Below are positions 10,316 to 17,400 of a DNA stretch of 20,599 nt, piece after piece (within the stretch, counting starts at the first letter, position 1; every line of letters begins with the position of its first letter). Location of the stretch: contig CAZGLR010000061.1 in assembly GCA_964526635.1 (NCBI GenBank), positions 1 to 20,599 of the forward strand, read 5' to 3'. Made by a program: the position numbers and the translations under genes. Origin of the DNA: CAZGLR01 sp964526635. Its GTDB lineage: Bacteria; Zixibacteria; MSB-5A5; GN15; JAAZOE01. Under the pieces are notes generated by a model. The model saw only the letters and a program-made list of their open reading frames with translations, made no database searches and was not told the origin of the DNA.

Positions 10316-11668
10316 ATGGCTGAAAAACTTTCACGCCTGAAACATACTTATGAAAACATAAAAGACGGCGGCGAGGTTATTATCCTCGATACCGGACCTG
10401 TCATCGATGCCGAGGCCGAGGCCATGCTCCAGGCGCTACATTCACGGTCAACCGGTGGTCTGCGGAGCCATCTTAAAGTACTGGCCGAAAAGGGTGCGGA
10501 GAATTTCATGGAGAAATTCTACGTCGGCTATGGTCACCATTCGATCGGCGATTGCGGCGACACTACGATTTTTATCGAGGGTGTCTCCATGCTGGCGGTC
10601 AAAGCTGTGCAGGATAATCCCCTGTTCCGCGGACAGGAATCATCGACGCGATACCTCGATTTCTCCAAGCAGCCATTTACAGATCCGACAAGATCAGCAC
10701 AGGGTGCGGCCCTGCTGGAAAAGCAGCGCCAGTTTTACATCGTTGCCCAGGAACCGACCCGGCAATATCTCATGGAATTACACCCCTGGCAGGAGGATGA
10801 AAAGAAAAGCGTCTATAAAAAGGCTATCGACGCCCGGACCTTCGATATCACCCGGGGCCTTCTTCCCGCCGGCGCCTCGACCAATTTCGCCTGGCACACC
10901 GACCTGCGACAGGCCGCCGACAAGCTGCTGTTTCTCATGCATCATCCGCTCCCGGAAGTACGCAACATCGCGGCGGCGGCTAAAAATGCCCTGCAGAAGC
11001 ATCATCCGCATTCATTCGGCCACCGATGGCCCGATGGCACCGAAGACTATCAGGATGTGATTGCCGGGCAGTATTATTATCACAATCCATCGTGTCCCGA
11101 AGAACCAGTGGTCGATTTTTCCCGGATCGACCGCGATGAACTGGGCAATTTCGAAGACCTGATTGATCAGCGGCCGCCCAAAACCGGCTTTCCGAAATTT
11201 GTCGGCCAGGCCGGGACTGTCACCGCGCAGTTCCAGCTTGACTATGGCTCCTTCCGGGATATTCAACGGCATCGGGCGATTACCCAACGCCTTCCGCTTC
11301 TGACAACAGATTTCGGTTTCAATAAATGGTATGTCGAGAGCTTCCCGGAGACGGTCAGGCAGAAACTCAATGACCATTTGCAGATGATCGAGGAAACAAT
11401 CGCCGTAATGGACCTGCCGCCGGAAACCCGTCAATATTTCATCCCGATCGGATACAACACATCCAACAAATTCACAGGCGACATTCCGGCAACAGTCTAC
11501 ATGGTCGAAATCAGGGACTCACGGTTCGTGCATCCGACCCTGCAGCGCGTGGCGCACGCGATAGGTGAACAGATCAGCAGCGAGTTGGGGATAAAGCTGA
11601 ATCCGGATCCCGAACCGAACCGTTTTGATATCAAGCGCGGCGAGCAGGATATTGTGGTGCGAGATTGA
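10316..11668 (+). CDS. Tandem (double-domain) ThyX-like flavin-dependent thymidylate synthase homologue
   Basis: A 450-residue protein made of two ThyX-like halves (PF02511-like), about twice the normal ThyX length (about 220-250). The N-half (1-260) has the leader GHHSIGD..DTTIFIEGVSMLAVKAVQ (from residue 73) and the tail of the signature, QESSTRY (107-113), but DNP stands where RHR is expected (100-102). The C-half (about 275-450) has F.RDIQRHR with RHR at 318-320, but TQRLPLLTT stands where S.NE.S.RY is expected. Both halves keep later ThyX-like blocks (N-half LLPAGASTNF...TDLRQ and LPEVRNIAAAAKNAL; C-half FIPIGYNTSNKF and RFVHPTLQRVAHAI at 403-416). Known ThyX makes dTMP from dUMP using FAD and methylenetetrahydrofolate; whether this protein does is unknown. 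I chose ATG 10316 because AAGGGA lies 8 bp upstream. The longer start at 10181 would add 45 residues that look non-coding and lacks an SD. Confidence 0.82.
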   Translation: MAEKLSRLKHTYENIKDGGEVIILDTGPVIDAEAEAMLQALHSRSTGGLRSHLKVLAEKGAENFMEKFYVGYGHHSIGDCGDTTIFIEGVSMLAVKAVQDNPLFRGQESSTRYLDFSKQPFTDPTRSAQGAALLEKQRQFYIVAQEPTRQYLMELHPWQEDEKKSVYKKAIDARTFDITRGLLPAGASTNFAWHTDLRQAADKLLFLMHHPLPEVRNIAAAAKNALQKHHPHSFGHRWPDGTEDYQDVIAGQYYYHNPSCPEEPVVDFSRIDRDELGNFEDLIDQRPPKTGFPKFVGQAGTVTAQFQLDYGSFRDIQRHRAITQRLPLLTTDFGFNKWYVESFPETVRQKLNDHLQMIEETIAVMDLPPETRQYFIPIGYNTSNKFTGDIPATVYMVEIRDSRFVHPTLQRVAHAIGEQISSELGIKLNPDPEPNRFDIKRGEQDIVVRD

Positions 11669-11719
11669 TCGCTGTCAGAGACATTCGCTTTTTGTCAGAA
11701 AGTCATTTACTGATTGCAA

Positions 11720-11750
11720 CATCTCACGCGGAGGGTGAGGTGCTTTTTAT
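11720..11750 (+). terminator. Rho-independent terminator of the ThyX-like gene
   Basis: CATCTCAC (11720-11727) pairs with GTGAGGTG (11735-11742), 8 bp with one T-G wobble and a 7-nt loop, followed by CTTTTTAT. Placed 52 bp after the stop codon, it is a classical intrinsic terminator and separates thyX from the downstream cassette. Confidence 0.72.
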
Positions 11751-11778
11751 TGCTAAAGGCGACTGAACTGATTATATT
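11750..11778 (+). promoter_or_regulatory. Sigma70-type promoter of the two-gene accessory cassette
   Basis: TTGCTA (11750-11755), 17-bp spacer, TATATT (11773-11778), starting exactly where the ThyX terminator ends. The predicted transcript start near 11785 puts the perfect hairpin at 11796-11820 inside the leader, ahead of AGAGGAG (11845-11851) and ATG 11859. Confidence 0.55.
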
Positions 11779-11795
11779 AAAGTAGTAGGCGGGAA

Positions 11796-11820
11796 CCCGA
11801 CAATGCGATGCATTGTCGGG
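11796..11820. repeat. Perfect 11-bp palindromic hairpin in the leader of the cassette
   Basis: CCCGACAATGC (11796-11806), loop GAT, GCATTGTCGGG (11810-11820). There is no T-run after it, so it is not a normal terminator. It lies 38 bp before the ATG of the 135-aa gene. Its outer flanks (AACCCG..CGGG..AC.GA) resemble those of the palindrome at 13619-13639 on the other side of the two genes. It could be a REP-like element, an operator or a leader RNA structure. Confidence 0.7.
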
Positions 11821-11858
11821 CCACCGATTAATTTTGTGTCAAATAGAGGAGCTTCTCA

Positions 11859-12266
11859 ATGAAACTACCACCCAAAATGATGGAAATGCTTGATAATGAG
11901 GGCACAGCCTTCCAAAAGCTGTTTGCTTCGGCTTATAAACGCGTTGAAACGTTAGGTCTCTCGTTCCACCCACAAGGGTCACCAAACGTAATTGCCGAAC
12001 ACCCTGATAACCAAATAAACTGTGTTGCCCTGTGGATTAAGGGTCGAAAGGGTGAACGTAGAATCGAAGCCGAAGTAAGAGTAGACGGTTTCAAGGTAGA
12101 TGACCTGTCGACAGGAATGCGCGACGAATTCGTCATTCATAAATATGATCGTGATAAAAAGCCACTCTGGTTGTTGATAACGGTTGAGCATGAAGAGGAC
12201 ATTGAAACACTTTGCCTAATCGCCAAGCGCGTCATCGCAAAAAGCCCGAGTTGGGGAGCTCAGTAA
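11859..12266 (+). CDS. Hypothetical protein (135 aa), first gene of accessory pair
   Basis: I do not recognise this 135-residue soluble protein. It starts at ATG 11859 with AGAGGAG 7 bp upstream, a strong site. The N-terminal third (MKLPPKMMEMLDNEGTAFQKLFASAYKRVETLGLSF) looks helical. The middle (NCVALWIKGRKGERRIEAEVRVDGF..., then FVIHKYDRDKKPLWLLITVEHEED) has alternating beta-like strands rich in Glu, Asp and Lys, and a helix closes the protein. There is no signal peptide or membrane segment. The stop codon is 4 bp before the next ATG, so the pair is co-translated. Base composition looks more AT-rich than the housekeeping genes around it, consistent with acquisition by transfer. An antitoxin, a partner of the HEPN-like protein or a small sensor are open possibilities; none is supported directly. 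Confidence 0.8.
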   Translation: MKLPPKMMEMLDNEGTAFQKLFASAYKRVETLGLSFHPQGSPNVIAEHPDNQINCVALWIKGRKGERRIEAEVRVDGFKVDDLSTGMRDEFVIHKYDRDKKPLWLLITVEHEEDIETLCLIAKRVIAKSPSWGAQ

Positions 12267-12270
12267 AACG

Positions 12271-13473
12271 ATGTCCGAGAAGCAAAAAAGGGAATCTCAT
12301 AGTTCAGTTGCAGACCCACAGCAGTGGTCACTCCCTGATCCCAAAAACGATATCGCTGCCTTGAATTCAAAAAAACAGTCCGCCACAGCAGAGAGGTCTC
12401 AGGGGAGTCATTGGGTCTTCTCCAAGAAGATCATTCCCGTAGACCTATATGCGTACCTCACACTCCGCTTTGGACCACCCAACGGATTTGCAATGACCTT
12501 GCGAACACCTTCCGTGGACAATATAGTACACTGGCATTACACAGTGGAGTGTCCTGCCTCAGTCATTGACCTTAATGGCATGGACACGGAGATCAATGCA
12601 CATGTCCACAGGGTTGAGGTCAAAGAGTCAGCATGGAGAAAATTGGAGTCAACATTATTGTCAGAGTTCGAGGCAAACAGCAAAGCGCTTGCAGGTATAA
12701 AGAATCAGTTCGAGAAATGGCAACTATTCGTCAATCCGTATAGGCGATTGACGTCAATAGTGGATCAATTCGAAAGTAAGTTGAAGCAAATCGATGTAAA
12801 GGCCCCTGATCCACCAACGTTTCCCGCCGGTAGAAGCGAGTTGACTCAATTTTACGAGGAAATGGGGAGAGCATTTGATCTTCAGCGGGAAGCGCTAGCT
12901 CTCTGCGTTAGTCTCGAAATGATATTGCCAGTTATGGGTGAAGCGGCTGTAAATCTGTTGATGTTACTGTTGGCAAAAGCCGATTTGCGAAATGACAAAA
13001 GACTAATGGAGAAATTCGGCCGGGATCCGATTGATGTCCGTATTAAGTCATTACATCTACATTGTGATGGATTCAAAACCTCTATACCATCGTCGGATGA
13101 TCGCCTCAAAGATTTCTTGCGGTTAATGAACAGACGAAATGACACCCTTCATGGCAACATTAACCCCAACAAAAACTTCGGAGAAGTCATATATTTTGAT
13201 CAACGTAACATCCCATTGCCAGAAGAGCAGAATAGCTTTACAGAGATAACTCTTAAACACATGTTGGCAGATCTCTCAAAGGAGGGGTCGCTGTCTTCAA
13301 TAGGTGTCGTACGCAGATTCGTTCAGCTCTTAATCGACTCGTTACAACCTGAGGCAAAAGAACTGGTTCAACACATCATGAATGTTCCAGTGCTTGGCCG
13401 GGAGGTTAAGACGGGTCGCATTGGTTCCATATTGCCAACAGCTCGAGTCGCCGTCTTCCTCGGTAGAAAGTGA
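12271..13473 (+). CDS. HEPN-like domain protein (400 aa), second gene of accessory pair
   Basis: A 400-residue soluble protein with no family I can name firmly. Residues 1-45 are polar and probably disordered. Residues 48-115 (VDLYAYLTLRFGPPNGFAMTLRTPSVDNIVHWHYTVECP) look like a small beta-rich domain. Residues 120-185 are long charged helices with coiled-coil character. Residues about 200-300 form paired helices (LQREALALCVSLEMILPVMGEAAVNLLMLLL, then DRLKDFLRLMNRRNDTLHGN), ending in an Rx4H motif, R289-N-D-T-L-H294. That matches the RNxxxH-type active site of HEPN ribonucleases found in toxin-antitoxin, abortive-infection and other defence systems. Residues 300-400 are helical. GGGGAG at 12254-12259 is 11 bp before the ATG. 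The HEPN assignment is inference from the motif and helical context; many HEPN-like helical domains are non-catalytic. Confidence 0.78.
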   Translation: MSEKQKRESHSSVADPQQWSLPDPKNDIAALNSKKQSATAERSQGSHWVFSKKIIPVDLYAYLTLRFGPPNGFAMTLRTPSVDNIVHWHYTVECPASVIDLNGMDTEINAHVHRVEVKESAWRKLESTLLSEFEANSKALAGIKNQFEKWQLFVNPYRRLTSIVDQFESKLKQIDVKAPDPPTFPAGRSELTQFYEEMGRAFDLQREALALCVSLEMILPVMGEAAVNLLMLLLAKADLRNDKRLMEKFGRDPIDVRIKSLHLHCDGFKTSIPSSDDRLKDFLRLMNRRNDTLHGNINPNKNFGEVIYFDQRNIPLPEEQNSFTEITLKHMLADLSKEGSLSSIGVVRRFVQLLIDSLQPEAKELVQHIMNVPVLGREVKTGRIGSILPTARVAVFLGRK

Positions 13474-13618
13474 ACAGCTGATTTCTGCGAGCTCTAAGCC
13501 ATTACACGCCAACGTGTGCCGCTTGCGGTCGAGTATCTCAATTTCACCAGAAACTCGAATTCTACAAAAGTTTGGGGTGAGTAATATCTGGGCCCGCCAT
13601 AGATTACCAAACCGGAAA

Positions 13619-13639
13619 CCCGCTCGGACGCCGAGCGGG
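13619..13639. repeat. Perfect 9-bp palindromic hairpin downstream of the cassette
   Basis: CCCGCTCGG (13619-13627), loop ACG, CCGAGCGGG (13631-13639). It is preceded by GGAAACCCG and followed by GGTACGAAATTA, similar to the flanks of the palindrome at 11796-11820. There is no clean T-run. It lies 145 bp after the stop of the HEPN-like gene and may double as its transcription end. The rest of 13474-13758 holds no gene I can support. Confidence 0.6.
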
Positions 13640-13681
13640 GTACGAAATTAAAAGCTATCTCCGCTGCATCAACTCAAATGA

Positions 13682-13708
13682 CCCACCTGCTGAAAATCAG
13701 CAGATGGG
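13682..13708 (-). terminator. Hairpin downstream of the superoxide dismutase gene
   Basis: CCCACCTGCTGA (13682-13693) and TCAGCAGATGGG (13697-13708) form a 12-bp stem with a 3-nt loop. The single mismatch becomes a G-U pair on the minus strand, which favours that orientation. It lies 51 bp after the sod stop. The following TCATTTG is a weak U-tract, so termination may be partial or bidirectional. Confidence 0.5.
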
Positions 13709-13758
13709 CCATCAGTCAGGAAATAGCCATCCAATAGATCTGCATTCATCAAAAGCAG

Positions 13759-14355
13759 CTACAACCGTTTCTCGATAACCGTCCAGTCAATATTGGTGAA
13801 AAACGCCTCCATGTATTTCTTCTTCTCCGGCGGTTTATAATCGACCATAAAGGCATGCTCCCAGACATCCATCACCAGAATCGGCGTGAAACCGGCCGGA
13901 TGACCGATATCATGCTCGGGAATATAATGATTCGATAACACTCCGGTTTTGGGATCGAGATATAGAATCACCCAGCCGATACCGCGCATTCCTCCACAGG
14001 CGACAAAATCAGCCTTCCAGTCCTCGATCGAGCCGAACGTGGCTTTCAGCTTCTCTTCCAGCCTGGCGCCGACTTTGTCATTGCCGCCGGGTTTGAACTG
14101 CTCGAAATAGTATTCATGCAGTCGCATGCCATTGTATTCCCAACCGGCCCGACGGTTTACCTCGGCCCATTCGGGCGTGCCGGTTTTGCCGGCCGCATCG
14201 AGATCGGCCAGGGTCTGATTGACCTTGTTGACATTGGCCACATACCCGGAATACAAACCGAAATGTACTTTGAGCTGATCATCGGAGATACCGGTCAGCC
14301 CGGTCAGATGCGAGAAATCTTTTTCCTGATACACATGTGGTTTCAGTACACTCAC
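13759..14355 (-). CDS. Superoxide dismutase, Fe/Mn family (divergent subtype)
   Basis: A 198-residue cytoplasmic enzyme that should dismute superoxide to O2 and H2O2. The start is GTG 14355, with AGGAGG five bases upstream. The four metal ligands of the Fe/Mn-SOD family are recognisable: H31 (LKVHF), H80 (GMRLHEYYF), and D163 and H167 in MDVWEHAF. The C-terminal domain core (GGMRGIGWVILYLDPKTG) is also present. Two features are unusual. The first-ligand segment reads VHFGLYSGYV instead of HHxKHHxxYV, so the usual gateway histidine is missing. H143 (SNHYIPEHD) stands where E. coli Mn-SOD has the second-sphere Gln146. A similar His is known from mycobacterial Fe-SOD. Metal preference cannot be assigned. 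It is monocistronic by spacing, 130 bp from the upstream gene. Confidence 0.9.
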   Translation of the reverse strand: MSVLKPHVYQEKDFSHLTGLTGISDDQLKVHFGLYSGYVANVNKVNQTLADLDAAGKTGTPEWAEVNRRAGWEYNGMRLHEYYFEQFKPGGNDKVGARLEEKLKATFGSIEDWKADFVACGGMRGIGWVILYLDPKTGVLSNHYIPEHDIGHPAGFTPILVMDVWEHAFMVDYKPPEKKKYMEAFFTNIDWTVIEKRL

Positions 14356-14389
14356 TATTACCTCCTCGTGCAGATTGTATATAGCATAC

Positions 14390-14403
14390 GAATATCGGTA
14401 TTC
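14390..14403. promoter_or_regulatory. Palindrome in the sod upstream region, possible operator
   Basis: GAATATCGGTATTC has 5-bp arms (GAATA/TATTC) around TCGG. It lies 35 bp upstream of the sod GTG, next to AT-rich -10-like sequence (minus strand TATGCTATATA). It is a plausible operator or promoter element, but short enough to occur by chance. Confidence 0.25.
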
Positions 14404-14485
14404 ACATATTTGTAGGCGATAATATCTATATTAATTGCCCGATACTTACCCCTGCTTTGCGTCATCCTTCAAATCGGATTACTCC

Positions 14486-17400
14486 TCAGGTAAACTTGCG
14501 ATCCACGTCGGCGGCCTCGGCGGCATCCTCCGGACGAAGGAATCGCACCAGCGCGCCCCACCGTGAATCAACCGAGAAGCCATGCTTGGTATAGAATCGC
14601 CGCAGGAAGAAATGAGTCTTGATAACCCGAATCCCCTGATTACGCATACGCGTGCAGAAATCCTCGAGCATGACCGAGCCGATCCCGCGGCCCATCAATG
14701 GCGCCATAATGACGGTGCCATCGAGATGCACAACATCGTGGCCGTCACGACGATAACACAGGCCGCCGACTACCTGGTCCAGTGAATCAATAACCAGCAG
14801 GAAACGGTCCCGTTCGGCGGCGGTTTTGGGATAGCCCTCGCGGTAGAAGAGACGATACAACTGCCCGATTTCGATCGGTTTGGTGGGTTCACGGAGAATA
14901 TATTCTTCGCCCTGATTATCGGTTATGGCGGTGCTGACAATCACGTATTTATGTTCGCTTTCGCCGGCGGCACGGATTTCCAGCGGGCGCCGTTTTTCCA
15001 TACGCGGGAAGATCAGTATAGAGAAGATCGAACGATCGGCCGGGTGTTCGAGCACTTCCTGGAGCTCCGACAATTCGATCATCTGGATCGCCGGAGTTTT
15101 TGGTTTGGTATGCATGCGATGCAGCAGACGATCGAAGGCCTTCTTCACATTCTCAGCGGCAGTTTCGAAATAGGTATGGCGATACAGGTAATATCGGGCG
15201 ATTTCAGGGAAGCGATCCAGCCGATACAGACGCCATAGTTCCGAGATAATCTGTTCTTTCGCTTCCGGTGTGGCATTCGGGTTTTCCGTATGCCATTCGG
15301 CATACCGATCGATCGCGTTTTGCAGCGCCATCGGGACATAGTACTCGGATTCCAGCCGCTTCATATATCTTTCGAGATTTTCGATAAACCAGCCCTTGCT
15401 GTCGTCCGATTCGGTCAGTGCAGCCTCATCATGGAGATCATCCAGGAATTTGCGACCGTTTTCTATCCCGAGTTCCTCAATACAGGCGTCGAAAATCCAG
15501 CTGGTCGAGATAAGATCAGCGCACCAGGGATAATGGGCCAGAGTTTTGCGGAAGAAATTCTGGACCATGGGCCGGACAATACTGAGCGCACCGGCATATG
15601 GGCGCCATCCGGTCAGCGATTGTATGACCGCTCCCTCGCGGAAATCCTGCTCGGGAACAACGATGTTGTCCGGGGTGATAGCGCCGGGAATAATGCGCTG
15701 TCCGCTGAGATGCCATCCCCGGAAAAATGCCGCCAGCGCCCGGATAAACAATTTGCGCCAGGCGTGACGGCGCGGACGACTCGTCTGCGGCTGACGGCGC
15801 GCGGCAAATTCACGCACCTTTTCCCAGACCGTCAAATCTCCAAGATAGGCCAGTGAACGGGCCTTAAGCTCCAAACGGGCACAGCCCAGTCGCGGCAGGA
15901 CACGATGACCATAGGGGTAACTGGAGATAGTCATCAACCAGTAAATAGTCTCCAGTACATGGCTTTCCTGCAGATCTTCATCGAGAATTATCTGAAGATC
16001 ATAATGCTTACCGGTCACCGTGTTAATGCTGATGCGATACCGCAAATAGGTGCGGCGCGAAATAATACGGGATATCCATATTCCCCCGGCCGGTATCTTC
16101 TTTAGATCAAACCAGTCTTCATCGAAAGCCAGAATAATCGACTGCGCCAGAAAAGTGGTTCCGAACAACACTTCCCGGAGCCGTTTGCGCTCACCGGCCG
16201 TGAGTTCATCACCGAAAATAACCCGCGACGTCCAGTCATCATCGGAATAGGCCGGCATCATCTCCGTGAGCCGTTCTTCATAGAACCGATACAATTCGGT
16301 AAAGTACTCTTCCGCCTGTTTTGCAATGTCGGGATCGCTTTTGTGCAGAATCCATCCGGCCAGTTCGGCGCGGACGGTATCATAGAACTCCGGATGAAAT
16401 TGTGCAAAGTCCTTGAGCAATTTGAGAATCGAAACAAACTGCTGCCGGATAACATCGCTGGCCGGCCATTGCAACTGCGTGCGATAGGTGAAGAGTCGCC
16501 GGCGCAGCGCCTCGAGACGCCGCTTCTTCAAATCGGCCGAGGCGATTTCACGGATCGCATCCTCATCGAGAAACGGCAAACCGGATTCAATGAACGCTGG
16601 CAGGGTGCGGTTGTAATCCGGCGAGGGTTCATCAAGAAGCAGCGTATAATAGGCCAGCGCCCGAATACGGAATTCACTGTGGTAAGCCAGCGCCTGAATG
16701 CGGCGCCGTACTACCGCCGCCACCCGTTCGTCTGTTTCCGCTAACGATTTCCCCAACTGGCGAATCGCCTGCTTGGCAGTTTCAACATTGCCGTACAAAG
16801 CACTGATAACAGTCTGATTGGTAACAGCCAGGGTTTGATCATTGATATGCAGCAGGCGCGAACGGTCGCTGAAACGGTGAGTGTTGTTGGAACCAATATC
16901 GACGGGGAGGCGCACATGACTCGTAAACGGCGCGGTATCGAGATCCCAACCCATGCGACAGGGACAAAATGCGATCAACTGCGGATTACCCATCCAGAGC
17001 ATAGGCTGCCGGGTCAGCAAACCGAAATCAATGACCTTTCCTTCCATCTGATACATCAAATCACCGATGCGCATGTAACCGTCTTCGTCGGTCGGCCCCA
17101 GTGCGACAGTCAGGTCGCGGCGGTTGTCATGCAAGCCCTCGTCAGTCAGACGAATACCATCTTCAAGCGTACCGATATCCCGATAAAACCATCTCGGGAT
17201 ACGCGCGGTAAAACCGTTGCCGTTCATTTCGACAAATGGCCTGGTATATAACTCGTCTATAACTTCGACAAAGTTCTTTTCGATATTTTTGCGGCGATAC
17301 GATCCCTTGGGAGTTAACTCTGCCTTATCAATCGTAAAATCGCGGTCGATGCTGGCGAAATTGACCACGCGTTCATATGGCGCCAGATCCTGATTGGCGT

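Noticed and set aside
11796..11820. Interpretation of the 11-bp palindrome as an intrinsic terminator
   Set aside because: No T-run follows on either strand, and a proper terminator for the upstream gene already lies at 11720-11750.
13382..13651. Plus-strand open frame overlapping the end of the HEPN-like gene
   Set aside because: It has no SD, its first third overlaps the HEPN-like gene in another frame, and its end runs through the palindrome at 13619-13639. The translation looks random.
15290..15856. Plus-strand open frames opposite the ANL-GNAT gene (also at 14951, 16343, 17636 and 18551)
   Set aside because: All are antisense to one continuous 1553-codon frame with recognisable domains at both ends.
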